Of a DNA stretch of 64,000 nt, positions 28,529-38,523 are shown in pieces; within the stretch, counting starts at the first letter, position 1, and the number at the start of each line of letters is the position of its first letter. The stretch covers positions 62,001 to 126,000 of the forward strand of contig CANLXI010000007.1 of NCBI GenBank assembly GCA_947495035.1, read 5' to 3'. The stretch comes from an uncultured Granulosicoccus sp. Lineage in GTDB: Bacteria; Pseudomonadota; Gammaproteobacteria; Granulosicoccales; Granulosicoccaceae. Below the pieces are notes generated by a model. That model worked only from the letters and a program-made list of their open reading frames with translations, searched no databases and was not told the origin of the DNA. Made by a program: the position numbers and the translations under genes.

Positions 28529-29289
28529 TATCTGCACGCAATCTGTGGAAGAACTACGGCGAACAGACCGTACTGGAACGTATCAATGTCACGGTGGAGG
28601 CGGGCGAGTTTGTGACTCTGGTCGGCGCTTCGGGCTGCGGCAAGACGACCTTTCTCAAACTGCTGCTGGGCATCGAATCGATCGACAGGGGCAGCCTGGA
28701 GCTGGATGGCAGACCCATACCGGATGAACCTGGTCCGGATCGAGGCATCGTCTTTCAGCAGTACTCGGTGTTCCCTCACATGACGGTCCTCGGCAATGTG
28801 ATGGCCGTGTCGGGCTTGCAACAACGAAACGTGAGCGGTTTGCTTCATGGTCAGCGTAAACGGGATGCCTTGCAGGCCTCGACGGCGCTGCTGGAAAGAG
28901 TCGGCTTGCAGGATTTCCTGCGTCGCTATCCGCATGAACTCTCCGGTGGCATGCGTCAGCGACTGGCCATTGCCCAGGCGCTGATGGCCAGACCACGCAT
29001 CCTGCTGCTCGATGAGCCCTTCGGCGCTCTGGACCCCGGAATCCGGGCCGACATGCATGAGCTCGTGCTGGAGCTGTGGCGAGAGCATCAACTGACCATA
29101 TTCATGGTGACCCACGACCTCAAGGAAGGGTTTCATCTGGGCACCCGTCTGTGGGTATTCGACAAACCCCGGATTGATCCGCAGGCGCCGGGTGCCTACG
29201 GGGCCACGATCACGTATGACCTGCCGGTCGGCGAACGTCCGGTCAGAAACGAACCTGACTCACTGGCCAGCATGCTGGCTACCAATTGA
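28525..29289 (+). CDS. ABC transporter ATP-binding protein (TauB/SsuB-like), guanidine operon
   Basis: A 254-residue ATPase: Walker A VGASGCGKTTFLK at about residues 34-46, signature LSGGMRQRLAIAQAL, Walker B ILLLDEPFGALD and the switch His in FMVTHDLKEGFHLG. It energises the permease encoded by the overlapping upstream gene. The C-terminal 30 residues are longer than minimal and lack a regulatory domain that I can recognise. It is followed after 23 bp by the first deiminase subunit gene. Confidence 0.95.
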   Translation: MISARNLWKNYGEQTVLERINVTVEAGEFVTLVGASGCGKTTFLKLLLGIESIDRGSLELDGRPIPDEPGPDRGIVFQQYSVFPHMTVLGNVMAVSGLQQRNVSGLLHGQRKRDALQASTALLERVGLQDFLRRYPHELSGGMRQRLAIAQALMARPRILLLDEPFGALDPGIRADMHELVLELWREHQLTIFMVTHDLKEGFHLGTRLWVFDKPRIDPQAPGAYGATITYDLPVGERPVRNEPDSLASMLATN

Positions 29290-29312
29290 ACAGAAAGGGA
29301 GGCGAATGAGCG

Positions 29313-30053
29313 ATGAACGCTGCAGCCAATGACTTCAACTATCAGACCCGCCTGAGCGCTGGCAAGCACTGGTCTCTCAGGGTGCGTCGCGGCATTGTCT
29401 TGCGCCTGACAGACCTGCAGGGTGGGGCCAATGTCGGCATGGTGATGTACAACGCGCAGGATACGCTGGAGCGATACAACGCTCCGGACACCCTGAAATG
29501 CCAGCACACCTTTCATCTACGGCAGGGAAACTGCCTGTACAGCGACATGGGGCGTGTACTCGCCTCCCTCATCGAGGACTCGGTGGGCGGTCACGATACC
29601 GTCTGCGGAAATTCCGACAGAGGGTTCATCGACGAGCGCTTCGGCCGGCGCGATTATCAGAATGATCGCAATGACTGGCACCAGAATGGACACGATGCCT
29701 TCCTGGTGGAGCTGTCCAAATACGGTCTGGAAGGGCGCGATCTGCCTGCCAATGTCAACTGGTTCAGCAAGTGTGCGGTACAGGCAGATGGTGGCATCAG
29801 CCTGGTAGACGGGCACAGTGCGCCTGGATCGACCCTGGCACTGCGTTTCGACATGGATGCGCTTGTTCTACTGCATACCTGTCCCCACCCGCTGTCGCTG
29901 AGTGAACACTATCCCGCAGGAGAGGTGGCCTTGAGCCTGTCCGTGGGGGAGCCGGTGAGTGAGGATGATGAATGTCTCAACAATTGTGATGAGAACCGCC
30001 GCGGTTTCCGCAACAACGAGTTGTATCACCAGGGCGTCCGAGCGTTTGCCTGA
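29313..30053 (+). CDS. Carboxyguanidine deiminase subunit, UAAP1 type (DUF1989)
   Basis: A 246-residue DUF1989 protein of the 'urea amidolyase-associated protein 1' type: [40 protein letters not shown] and [20 protein letters not shown]. Conserved Cys/His residues may bind metal (YQ..H region; LLHTCPHPL). In characterised systems the UAAP1/UAAP2 pair forms carboxyguanidine deiminase (CgdAB), hydrolysing carboxyguanidine to allophanate and ammonia. Gene order here (transporter, UAAP1, UAAP2, carboxylase, hydrolase) is the canonical one. The ATG at 29313 follows GGGAGG. The assignment to CgdA versus CgdB naming is by order and family only. Confidence 0.9.
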   Translation: MNAAANDFNYQTRLSAGKHWSLRVRRGIVLRLTDLQGGANVGMVMYNAQDTLERYNAPDTLKCQHTFHLRQGNCLYSDMGRVLASLIEDSVGGHDTVCGNSDRGFIDERFGRRDYQNDRNDWHQNGHDAFLVELSKYGLEGRDLPANVNWFSKCAVQADGGISLVDGHSAPGSTLALRFDMDALVLLHTCPHPLSLSEHYPAGEVALSLSVGEPVSEDDECLNNCDENRRGFRNNELYHQGVRAFA

Positions 30054-30148
30054 ACAGGGTTGCAGCGCTGCCGCAGGTATCGATTCCACCTCGATTGCCG
30101 CCGGGTTCAGTGGTTTTCATCAGTCATTTCAAGTGTCAGGAAAGGATC

Positions 30149-30790
30149 ATGATCAAGCAGAGTTTCCGAGAACAATCACAGGCAATCGACCGACAGGTGG
30201 TCGATGCCGGAGACTACTATCTGGCCCGGCTCGAGGACGGACAGACATTACGCATCGTTGACCTGAAAGGTAACCAGGCCGCCGATACGCTGTTCTATTC
30301 GGCCGAGGACCCCGGTGAGCATTACAGTGCCGTCAATACCATGCGAGCGCAGCGCAATCTGTACCTCAGTGCCGGTTCCGATCTGATCTCCAGCGAGAAT
30401 CGAGTGATGCTCAGTATCGTGGCCGATACCTGTGGTCGGCACGATACCCTGGGTGGTGCCTGTTCCACCGAGAGCAATACCGTGCGTTACGACCTGGAGA
30501 AGCGCTGTATGCACGCCTGCCGCGACAGCTGGATGCTGGCGTTGGCCGAACACCCCGAATACGGGATTTCCAAGCGCGATATCGCCCACAACATCAATTT
30601 CTTCATGAATGTGCCGGTGACCGAGCAGGGCGAGCTCACCTTCGCCGACGGTATTTCCGCACCCGGCAAGTACGTGGAAATGACGGCTCGCATGGATGTG
30701 ATCGTGCTGATATCCAACTGTCCGCAGTTGAACAATCCCTGTAACGGCTATGACCCGACACCCATCGAACTGCTGACATGGAATCAATGA
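30149..30790 (+). CDS. Carboxyguanidine deiminase subunit, UAAP2 type (DUF1989)
   Basis: A 213-residue partner of the preceding protein. Family motifs are [54 protein letters not shown] and a Cys in [19 protein letters not shown]. The [13 protein letters not shown] block with conserved His and Cys probably lines the active site. ATG 30149 follows AGGAAAGG, so it is preferred over an in-frame start at 30095. The gene ends by overlapping the carboxylase start, indicating coupled translation. It is required with UAAP1 for ammonia release from carboxyguanidine. Confidence 0.9.
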   Translation: MIKQSFREQSQAIDRQVVDAGDYYLARLEDGQTLRIVDLKGNQAADTLFYSAEDPGEHYSAVNTMRAQRNLYLSAGSDLISSENRVMLSIVADTCGRHDTLGGACSTESNTVRYDLEKRCMHACRDSWMLALAEHPEYGISKRDIAHNINFFMNVPVTEQGELTFADGISAPGKYVEMTARMDVIVLISNCPQLNNPCNGYDPTPIELLTWNQ

Positions 30791-33700
30791 ACCTCATGAA
30801 ACCCTTCAATAAGGTTCTGATTGCCAACCGTGGGGCAATTGCCACTCGCATCATACGGACGCTGGAACGGCTGGGCATCGAATCCGTGGCGGTTTACGCC
30901 GATAGCGATCGGGACAGCCTGCATGTGCGTCTGGCAACCGAAGCCTACTCGCTGGGTGACGGGCGCGCCTCGGATACCTATCTGAATGTCGATAAGCTGA
31001 TTGCCATTGCCCAGCGCAGTGGTGCGGCAGCCATTCATCCGGGCTATGGCTTTCTGAGTGAAAATGCCGATTTCGTGCAACGCTGCGAGAGCGAATCGCT
31101 GGTGTTCATCGGGCCTACGGCCGAGCAGATAGGCCTGTTCGGCCAGAAGCATGTGGCGCGGGAGCTGGCAACGGCGGCAGGTGTACCGCTACCCCCCGGC
31201 AGCGGGTTGCTGGAAAGCGTCGAAGAGGCGCTGACCGAAGCCTGTCGTATCGGCTACCCCGTCATGCTGAAGAGTACCGCCGGTGGCGGTGGAATCGGCA
31301 TGCGTCTGTGTGCGGATGAACAGGTGCTGCGTGAAGGTTTCGCGGCGGTGCAGCAGCAGGGAGAAAACCATTTTGCCAATGGTGGGGTGTTTCTGGAGAA
31401 GGCGATCCTCAATGCTCGGCACGTGGAAGTGCAGATGTTCGGCGATGGCAAGGGCGAGGTGGTGTCGCTGGGAGAACGCGACTGTTCCGCGCAACGGCGT
31501 AATCAGAAGGTGGTGGAGGAATGTCCCGCACCGCACCTGGATGAGGCCTTGCGCCAGCGCCTGCACCGCACCGCCGAGGCTTTGCTGGCCAGTGTGCAGT
31601 ATCGCAATGCGGCCACCGTGGAATTCATTCTGGATGCGGATACGCAGGAATTCCATTTTCTGGAAGTCAATACCCGACTGCAGGTCGAGCACGGCGTGAC
31701 TGAGCTGGTGTATGGAGTCGACCTGGTGGAATGGATGGTCGGTCAGGCTGGTGGCACATTGCCCGCCCTGAGCGAGTTGCGCGCTCGTCTGAGTCCGGGT
31801 GGACATGCCGTGCAGGTGCGTCTCTACGCCGAGGACCCCTATCGACAGTTCCAGCCTTGCGCCGGGCTGATGTCGCGCGTGGAGTTTCCGCAGATGGAGG
31901 GCTTGCGGGTGGACACCTGGATCGAATCCGGCATCACCATTCCGTCCGAGTTCGATCCCATGCTGGCCAAGATGATGGTGCATGCGCCAACGCGCGAACA
32001 GGCCTTGCAGACACTCTCCACGGCCTTGCAGGCAGTGGAGCTGTACGGTACACAGACGAATGTGGATTATCTGCGCTCTCTGGTCGAGGAACCCGTGGTG
32101 CAGAGTGGTCGGGTGACGACCCGGTTTCTCGATGAGCATGTGTACCAGCCTCACCGGATCGATGTACTGCGCGGTGGCACACTGACCACCATCCAGGATG
32201 TGCCGGGTCGCGTCGGTTACTGGCCGGTGGGTATTCCGCCATCCGGCCCGTTTGACACACTCTCCTTTCAACTGGCCAATCGCCTGCTGGGCAACGAAGC
32301 GGAGGCTGCCGGTCTGGAGATCACGGTTCAGGGGCCGGCACTGGAGTTCACCGCCCACACGCGCATCGTACTGGCAGGGGCCCCTGTCGATGCCACCCTC
32401 GATGGTGAGGCCCTGAGCCCCTGGCAGGTGGTGTCCATCCGTCCGGGACAGGTTCTGGATGTCGGGCAGATCAATGGTGTCGGTGCACGCAGCTATCTGT
32501 GTGTGGCCGGAGGCATCGATTGCCCGGAGTACCTGGGATCGCGCTCCACCTTCACTCTGGGTCAGTTCGGTGGACATAATGGTGCGGCACTGAAGACCGG
32601 CGACGTGTTGCGTTTGAAAGCCGAGGCATCCCGCCTGTCGTCCGCTGCGGGCGCCAGCCAGACCCGCCTGCCTGCCGAACTGCTGCCCGCATTGACAGAC
32701 GACTGGGAACTGCGGGTGGTGTATGGCCCGCATGGTGCGCCGGATTTCTTCACCGAGTGCGATATCGATACCCTGTTCGAGCACGCCTGGGAGGTGCATT
32801 ACAACTCCAGCCGAACCGGGGTGAGGCTGATCGGACCGAGTCCCGAATGGGCGCGCAGTGATGGCGGTGAGGCAGGGCTGCACCCGTCGAACATTCATGA
32901 CAATGCCTATGCCTTCGGCAGTCTGGATTTCACCGGTGACATGCCTGTCATTCTCGGCCCCGATGGCCCTTCGCTGGGCGGCTTTGTCTGCCCCGCCACC
33001 ATCATCACGGCCGATCTGTGGAAAATCGGTCAGTTGCGAGCGGGAAACCGGGTACGCTTCAGACCGGTGAGCGTGGCCGAGGCAGTAGAGGCGGACCGCC
33101 TGCAGCAGCTCACCGTTGCCAACCTCCGGATGTCGCCCCCCGGTGATGATTCACCGTGGCCGGATGCGGCCAGTTGCCGACGGCAATCGGCCATCGTGAA
33201 ACAGCGCAAGGCCGGCACCAACGGTGTGGAGGCCTGCTATCGGCTGGCCGGTGACCGCTTCCTGCTGGTCGAATACGGTGCGCCCACTCTGGATCTGGTC
33301 TCGCGCTTCCGTGTTCATGCGTTGATGCAGTGGCTGGAACAGAACCCGCTGACGGGCATCATAGAAGTGACTCCGGGCATCCGTTCACTGCAACTGCATT
33401 ATGACGCCCAGCAGTTGGCCCTGTCGGTTCTGCTGGATCACCTGCAGGGGGCCGAAGACTACCTGGATCAGCATGTGGACTCCGCCGTCGTGCCGTCACG
33501 CATCGTGCATCTGCCGCTGTCCTGGGACGATGAAGCCTGTCGGGAGGCAGTCGTGAAATACGACCAGTCGGTGCGCAAGAATGCGCCCTGGGCACCGAGC
33601 AATCTGGAATTCATCCGTCGCATCAATGGTCTGGAATCGATTGACGATGTCAAGCGGATCGTGTTCGATGCGTCCTATCTGGTGATGGGGCTGGGTGATG

Positions 33701-34437
33701 TCTATCTGGGGGCACCGGTTGCCACACCCGTGAACCCGGCACATCGACTGGTGACCACCAAATACAACCCTGCACGAACCTGGACGGCGGAGAACTCGGT
33801 CGGCATTGGCGGCTCCTATCTGTGTGTCTATGGCATGGAAGGGCCGGGCGGCTATCAGTTCATTGGCAGAACCCTGCAGATGTGGAATCGCTATCGACAG
33901 ACACCGGAATTCGATAAACCCTGGTTGCTGCGCTTCTTCGATCAGATACGGTTCCACGAAGTCAGTCACGATGAGCTGATGGAGATCCGTCGAGACTTCC
34001 CACAGGGGCGATACCCGTTGAAGATCGAACAGACCGAATTTTCCCTGGCCGATTTCAGGGAGCTGGTGGAGGGTCAGCAGGCACGGATCGACGACTTTCA
34101 GCAGACCCGTCAGGCCGCTTTTGCCGAAGAGCTGGCGAACTGGCGCGCCACCGGACAGTTCAATGTCAAGGTGGAAGAGCCGGAAATCCCGGAAGTCGTG
34201 GTCGACTGGCCAGCTGACAGCCTTGTGATGGAGAGCCCGGTATCGGGCAGCTTGTGGCAATGCTGCGTTGCACCGGGAGAGTCCGTCAAGCAGGGCCAGA
34301 CCCTGCTGGTGCTCGAATCCATGAAGATGGAAATCACCGTACCGGCACCGCAGGATCTGCAGGTGCACAGCGTGCTTCTCGAAACCGGTCAGCGTGTCAG
34401 CGCTGGCCAACCTCTGATCGTACTGGAACACTCATGA
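30787..34437 (+). CDS. Biotin-dependent guanidine (urea-type) carboxylase
   Basis: About 1216 residues in one chain. Biotin carboxylase spans about 1-450 ([36 protein letters not shown]-grasp [22 protein letters not shown]). KipA/AHS2-type and KipI/AHS1-type carboxyltransferase halves follow (about 470-760 and 800-1040), then a linker and a C-terminal biotinyl domain with the biotin Lys at about 1180 ([12 protein letters not shown]). The enzyme was classically called urea carboxylase. With UAAP1/2 and a guanidine-I riboswitch the likely substrate is guanidine, giving carboxyguanidine at the cost of ATP and bicarbonate. In-frame ATGs lie at 30778, 30787 and 30796; 30787 overlaps the upstream stop as ATGA. 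It is complete, with no allophanate hydrolase fusion. Confidence 0.92.
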   Translation: MNLMKPFNKVLIANRGAIATRIIRTLERLGIESVAVYADSDRDSLHVRLATEAYSLGDGRASDTYLNVDKLIAIAQRSGAAAIHPGYGFLSENADFVQRCESESLVFIGPTAEQIGLFGQKHVARELATAAGVPLPPGSGLLESVEEALTEACRIGYPVMLKSTAGGGGIGMRLCADEQVLREGFAAVQQQGENHFANGGVFLEKAILNARHVEVQMFGDGKGEVVSLGERDCSAQRRNQKVVEECPAPHLDEALRQRLHRTAEALLASVQYRNAATVEFILDADTQEFHFLEVNTRLQVEHGVTELVYGVDLVEWMVGQAGGTLPALSELRARLSPGGHAVQVRLYAEDPYRQFQPCAGLMSRVEFPQMEGLRVDTWIESGITIPSEFDPMLAKMMVHAPTREQALQTLSTALQAVELYGTQTNVDYLRSLVEEPVVQSGRVTTRFLDEHVYQPHRIDVLRGGTLTTIQDVPGRVGYWPVGIPPSGPFDTLSFQLANRLLGNEAEAAGLEITVQGPALEFTAHTRIVLAGAPVDATLDGEALSPWQVVSIRPGQVLDVGQINGVGARSYLCVAGGIDCPEYLGSRSTFTLGQFGGHNGAALKTGDVLRLKAEASRLSSAAGASQTRLPAELLPALTDDWELRVVYGPHGAPDFFTECDIDTLFEHAWEVHYNSSRTGVRLIGPSPEWARSDGGEAGLHPSNIHDNAYAFGSLDFTGDMPVILGPDGPSLGGFVCPATIITADLWKIGQLRAGNRVRFRPVSVAEAVEADRLQQLTVANLRMSPPGDDSPWPDAASCRRQSAIVKQRKAGTNGVEACYRLAGDRFLLVEYGAPTLDLVSRFRVHALMQWLEQNPLTGIIEVTPGIRSLQLHYDAQQLALSVLLDHLQGAEDYLDQHVDSAVVPSRIVHLPLSWDDEACREAVVKYDQSVRKNAPWAPSNLEFIRRINGLESIDDVKRIVFDASYLVMGLGDVYLGAPVATPVNPAHRLVTTKYNPARTWTAENSVGIGGSYLCVYGMEGPGGYQFIGRTLQMWNRYRQTPEFDKPWLLRFFDQIRFHEVSHDELMEIRRDFPQGRYPLKIEQTEFSLADFRELVEGQQARIDDFQQTRQAAFAEELANWRATGQFNVKVEEPEIPEVVVDWPADSLVMESPVSGSLWQCCVAPGESVKQGQTLLVLESMKMEITVPAPQDLQVHSVLLETGQRVSAGQPLIVLEHS

Positions 34438-36251
34438 AGACAATCACGGATCTGACAATCGCCGGCGTTCAGAAGCGCTATGCCACTGGCACCACTCCCG
34501 CTGAGCTGATGGCAGAGTTGCGGCAGCAGGCGGAAGCGCTGAGCGATCACAACATCTTCATTCACCTGCTCAGCGCCGATGAATTGCAACCCTGGCTGGC
34601 AGCGCTGGATGAGCAGGATCCCGCGCAGACGCCCCTGTGGGGAGTTCCCTTCGTCATCAAGGACAATATCGATCTGGCAGGGGTTCCCACGACGGCAGCC
34701 TGCGAGGCCTTTGCCTATACGCCCGATGAATCTGCCTTTGTCGTGCAACGCCTGATCGATGCCGGTGCCCTGCCATTGGGCAAGGCCAATCTGGATCAGT
34801 TCGCCACCGGCCTGAATGGCACTCGCTCGCCGTGGGGGCCTTGCCGCAACAGCTTCGACAAGTCCCTGGTCAGTGGCGGTAGCAGTGCCGGTTCTGCGGT
34901 ATCGGTTGCCCTGGGGCTGGCCAGCTTCAGTCTGGGAACCGATACCGCAGGTTCGGGGCGGATACCGGCAGCCTTCAACAATCTGATTGGTGTGAAGCCC
35001 ACGCGGGGGCTGCTCTCGGCAACGGGTGTGGTACCGGCCTGTCGCAGCCTGGATTGTGTCAGCATCTTCGCCCTGCATGCCGATGATGCCAATGCCGTGC
35101 TGGCTGCTGCCGAGGGGCAGGATGGGAGCGATGGTTACAGTCGCTCGAACCCTCATGACAACCGAGCGCAGACCTATGGCACTTTCAGCGCTCCCTTGAC
35201 ACTGGGCGTGATTCCCGAGGCCCAGCTCCGGTTCTTCGGCGATGAGGACTACGAGCAAGCCTATCAGCAGACTCTGGGCGCGCTGCAGGAACACGGGGTG
35301 CAACTACGTGAGATCGACTACGCGCCGTTCGACGAAGTGGCTCGTCTGTTGTACGAAGGGCCCTGGGTTGCCGAGCGTTATGTGGCCACTTTGCCTTTGA
35401 TCGAGGAACAGCCGGAGGCCGTGTTTCCGGTGGTGCGCGACATCATCGCCCCGGGAGGCAAGCCCAGTGCTGCCGAACTGTTCCAGGCGCAGTACCGGCT
35501 GGAAGATCTCAGACGCCGTTGCGCTGTGCAGCTGACGCACATCGATGCCTTGCTGACTCCGACTGCCGGCCGCCTGTTCTCCATTGAAGAGATGTTGCAG
35601 GAACCCATTCGGTGCAACAGCGAGCTGGGCTATTACATGAACTTCATGAATCTGCTGGACATGGCGGCCATTGCCGTTCCCACAGCCTTTACCGACAAGG
35701 GGTTGCCGTTCGGCATCACGCTCGGAGCGCCTGCATTCAGCGATCGCCGTTTGCTGTCGATAGCCAATCGCCTCCAGCAGCAGTTCTCTCTGCCACTGGC
35801 ATCCGGCAGCCAGACACTGCCGTCACTCGCGGTGAACGAGGTCCGGAGAACGGACTGCATGGAACTGGTAGTCTGCGGGGCGCATCTGGACGGCATGCCA
35901 TTGAACTGGCAGTTGCGGGAGCGTGGGGCGGAATTGCTCGAGTGCACCCGAACCAGCGCAGACTACCGGCTATTCGATCTGAACGAGCCATCGCTGAAAC
36001 GACCGGCGCTGCTGCGGGTGGATGAGGCGGGTGTTGCCATCGATGTGGAAGTCTGGCGTCTGCCGGTCAGCGAGCTGGGCAGTTTTCTCAGAGGCATCGC
36101 CGCGCCTCTGGGGCTTGGCCAGGTCACTCTCTGCGATGGTCGGCAAGTCTGCGGATTCATCGCCGAGGCGACAGCTGGCGGTCAGGAAGCTGTCGAGATA
36201 AGCCACTTTGGTGGCTGGCGTGCCTACCAGAGCTCGTTGTCGCAGGCTTGA
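34434..36251 (+). CDS. atzF: Allophanate hydrolase
   Basis: A 605-residue protein. The N-terminal amidase-signature domain (about 1-430) has the catalytic Lys in VPFVIKDNIDLAGVPTTAAC and the Ser-cisSer pair in SGGSSAGSAVSVALG. The C-terminal domain of about 130 residues (VCGAHLDGMPLNWQL; DYRLFDLN) is typical of full-length AtzF. It hydrolyses allophanate to two ammonia and CO2, the last step of guanidine nitrogen release. The start overlaps the carboxylase stop (ATGA). A longer upstream frame within the carboxylase gene is rejected. The next gene starts 54 bp downstream. Confidence 0.93.
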   Translation: MKTITDLTIAGVQKRYATGTTPAELMAELRQQAEALSDHNIFIHLLSADELQPWLAALDEQDPAQTPLWGVPFVIKDNIDLAGVPTTAACEAFAYTPDESAFVVQRLIDAGALPLGKANLDQFATGLNGTRSPWGPCRNSFDKSLVSGGSSAGSAVSVALGLASFSLGTDTAGSGRIPAAFNNLIGVKPTRGLLSATGVVPACRSLDCVSIFALHADDANAVLAAAEGQDGSDGYSRSNPHDNRAQTYGTFSAPLTLGVIPEAQLRFFGDEDYEQAYQQTLGALQEHGVQLREIDYAPFDEVARLLYEGPWVAERYVATLPLIEEQPEAVFPVVRDIIAPGGKPSAAELFQAQYRLEDLRRRCAVQLTHIDALLTPTAGRLFSIEEMLQEPIRCNSELGYYMNFMNLLDMAAIAVPTAFTDKGLPFGITLGAPAFSDRRLLSIANRLQQQFSLPLASGSQTLPSLAVNEVRRTDCMELVVCGAHLDGMPLNWQLRERGAELLECTRTSADYRLFDLNEPSLKRPALLRVDEAGVAIDVEVWRLPVSELGSFLRGIAAPLGLGQVTLCDGRQVCGFIAEATAGGQEAVEISHFGGWRAYQSSLSQA

Positions 36252-36305
36252 AGAGCCGCCTGAAATATTGCAAGGTAGCGACGAATCCGCTCGAAGCTTG
36301 CAACG

Positions 36306-37511
36306 ATGAACGAAGACAACTCCCTGCCTTTGTCGGGCATTCGTGTACTGGAGATGGGGCAATTGATCGCCGGCCCCTTCGCCGGACAGATGCTGGCAGC
36401 CTTCGGCGCCGAGGTCGTGAAGATCGAGCCGCCGGGCAGGGGGGATCCGCTGCGCACCTGGCGCGTGCTGGATGAACAGGGCACCTCCTATTGGTGGCGC
36501 AGTCTGGCGCGTAACAAGAAATCGCTGACGCTGGACCTGTCGCAGGAGCAGGGAGCCGATATCGCGCGTCAGCTGATGATGCAGGCCGATATCCTGATCG
36601 AGAACTTCCGTCCCGGCCGCATGGAGGCCTGGGGGCTGGGTCCGGACGCGATGAAGAAGCTGCATCCCGAACTCATCTACACACGCGTGTCGGGCTATGG
36701 TCAGAGTGGACCCTACGCCCGCAAACCCGGTTTCGCCTCTGCCTGTGAAGCAGCAGGCGGGCTGCGCTACGTCAACGGCTATCCGGATGAGAAGGCGGTA
36801 CGCATGAATCTGTCACTGGGCGATACGCTGGCTGGCATGCATGCCACGGTGGGTGCTCTGCTGGCACTCATCGCCCGGCAAAGACTTGGCCAGGGAGGTC
36901 AGACCGTCGATGTCTCCATCGTCGAGTCGGTGTTCAACATGCTCGAAGGGGTTCTGCCCGAATACGATGGTGCCGGCGTGGTTCGCGAACCGTCCGGGTC
37001 CACGGTGACGGGCATCGTGCCTACCAATACCTATCAGTGCAGTGATGGTCGTTACATCGTGATCGGTGGCAACGGCGATTCCATCTTCAAGCGTCTGATG
37101 GTTGCCATCGGTCAGGCCGAGCTGGCCGAGGATGCCCGATTGGCCGACAACCGGGGACGGGTGGCGAACGAAGCAGAGATCGACGCACTGCTGTCCGCCT
37201 GGAGTGCCACCGTCTCATCCGTTGAGGCACTGGAAATTCTGGATGCGGCTGATGTACCAGCCGGCCCGGTCAATTCCATCGCCGACATGGTGCAGGATCC
37301 TCATTTCCAGGCCAGAGACATGTTCGAGAGCCTGGCGGTCAATGGCGAGTCGCGTCTGATGCCGGCCGTGCATCCCAGGCTGGAACGAACGCCGGCCAGT
37401 TCCCGCTGGGCCGGACCGGAACTGGGTCAGCACACCGATGAGGTGCTGCGCAGCTGGTTGAGGGCCGGCAACGAGGACATCGCCCGCTGGCGAGAAAAGC
37501 GCTTGCTGTAG
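36306..37511 (+). CDS. CaiB/BaiF-type CoA transferase (family III)
   Basis: A 401-residue protein with the family III fold: LSGIRVLEMGQLIAGPFAGQ at the N-terminus, VKIEPPGRGDPLR, RNKKSLTLDL and YGQSGPYARKPGF. The nucleophilic Asp173 is in LSLGDTLAGMHATVGALLAL. Such enzymes move CoA between carboxylic acids. A typical partner is an HMG-CoA-lyase-like protein; here that gene lies 4 kb away on the opposite strand. It follows allophanate hydrolase on the same strand with a short gap but no evident ribosome-binding site. Its inclusion in the guanidine operon is uncertain and chemically unexplained. Confidence 0.9.
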   Translation: MNEDNSLPLSGIRVLEMGQLIAGPFAGQMLAAFGAEVVKIEPPGRGDPLRTWRVLDEQGTSYWWRSLARNKKSLTLDLSQEQGADIARQLMMQADILIENFRPGRMEAWGLGPDAMKKLHPELIYTRVSGYGQSGPYARKPGFASACEAAGGLRYVNGYPDEKAVRMNLSLGDTLAGMHATVGALLALIARQRLGQGGQTVDVSIVESVFNMLEGVLPEYDGAGVVREPSGSTVTGIVPTNTYQCSDGRYIVIGGNGDSIFKRLMVAIGQAELAEDARLADNRGRVANEAEIDALLSAWSATVSSVEALEILDAADVPAGPVNSIADMVQDPHFQARDMFESLAVNGESRLMPAVHPRLERTPASSRWAGPELGQHTDEVLRSWLRAGNEDIARWREKRLL

Positions 37512-37720
37512 CCTGTGTTGATGGTCAATGGCCAGTGTGTCTCGTCTTCATCGGCCACCTCCTGTAGGCAGATTTCGCCGGCAATCGCGCCCTGAACCCT
37601 GACTCCTGGCTGTCGAGCTGAAGGTCCGACCCTGCGGCGCGGGCCGTTTCATGCGTTCTCGGGTCAAGTTGTTCGCCTCAGCGTCGATACGTTCTGCATG
37701 AGATGTATTCAGGATTGAGG

Positions 37721-38167
37721 ATGCAGACGATTTCACAACTGGTGCGTTTCTCCATGGCAGCGGGCATGTATCTGCTGCTGATGTGGGGTTACATGGTGCT
37801 GCCCAATGCACAGTGGTTCGCTGCATTCCTGGCTTTGATCCTGTCCACCATGCTGATCTACTGGGTGACCGAGACACGGGTCACAACGGACCTGACAGAG
37901 AACCCTCGACACGCGGAACCACGAATCCGCTCCGGATACGGTCGCCCGGGTATCACGATGGCGGACTGGCAGGAAAAACCCGATGAGCCGATCGGCGGGG
38001 ATCTGCGCACCTCACCCCCGGGTCTGGAGGCGGCTGTGCTGAGACTTGATTCATTGAAATCGGAATTGATGGCCCAGTATGCTCAGTTTGGCCGGGATCA
38101 GTCGTTAATCAATGGTAGAGGACTCGGATCCTGGCACGGAAAAAGGGATTTTCACAAACCGACATGA
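37721..38167 (+). CDS. Small hypothetical membrane protein of the HPt/GGDEF-EAL operon
   Basis: About 148 residues. Two adjoining hydrophobic helices fill residues about 8-48 (FSMAAGMYLLLMWGYMVLPN and FAAFLALILSTMLIYWVTE). A polar cytoplasmic tail follows with a short predicted helix (AAVLRLDSLKSELMAQYAQF). No family is recognised. ATGs at 37703 and 37721 are in frame; neither has a textbook ribosome-binding site, although TTGAGG directly precedes the second. Its stop overlaps the ATG of the HPt gene (ATGA), so it belongs to that signalling operon, perhaps as a membrane anchor or sensor subunit. Confidence 0.65.
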   Translation: MQTISQLVRFSMAAGMYLLLMWGYMVLPNAQWFAAFLALILSTMLIYWVTETRVTTDLTENPRHAEPRIRSGYGRPGITMADWQEKPDEPIGGDLRTSPPGLEAAVLRLDSLKSELMAQYAQFGRDQSLINGRGLGSWHGKRDFHKPT

Positions 38168-38523
38168 CTAGTTACATCGAACCTCAGGCACTGAAGTCCA
38201 TTGCCTCGTTGCAACGGCCCGGTAAACCGGATCTGCTCGAACGCGTGGTTGGCCTGTTCAAGTCCGAGTCGCCCACGGCCATCGAAGCCATTCAGCAGGG
38301 GCTGGACTCGGATGATCTGCCGGCTGTCGGCAATGCCGCACATGGCCTGAAATCCAGCAGCGCCTATGTCGGGGCGAGAATGCTCTCGGAGCGTTGCCGT
38401 GAGCTCGAAGCGGCCGCTCGCGAAGAGAACCATCCCGCCTGTCATGCCCTGGCTGATGGTGTCGAGGAATTGTTCGAGGCCAGCATCGTGGCGCTTGACC
38501 AGCACATGAGAAAGGTTGCCTGA
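38164..38523 (+). CDS. Stand-alone histidine phosphotransfer (HPt) protein
   Basis: A 119-residue four-helix HPt domain. The phosphorylatable His lies in GNAAHGLKSSSAYVGARML, the typical AHxLKGxS-like motif. It is translationally linked on both sides: ATGA overlap with the membrane-protein gene upstream and a one-base TGATG overlap with the REC-PAS-GGDEF-EAL gene downstream. It likely passes phosphate from an unlinked hybrid kinase to the receiver of the next protein. No kinase is encoded in this operon. Confidence 0.92.
   Translation: MTSYIEPQALKSIASLQRPGKPDLLERVVGLFKSESPTAIEAIQQGLDSDDLPAVGNAAHGLKSSSAYVGARMLSERCRELEAAAREENHPACHALADGVEELFEASIVALDQHMRKVA

Noticed and set aside
31189..32898. 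569-codon open frame antisense to the carboxylase gene
   Set aside because: It lies wholly opposite a well-conserved carboxylase, has no ribosome-binding site, and its Gln/His/Leu-heavy composition is typical of the antisense strand of G+C-rich genes. The same applies to long antisense frames at 10598-11674, 24245-25537, 48868-50172 and 54278-55426.
36306..37511. CoA transferase as a member of the guanidine pathway
   Set aside because: It follows on the same strand, but no step of guanidine breakdown needs a CoA transferase, and there is a 54-bp gap without a ribosome-binding site. Read-through cannot be excluded.
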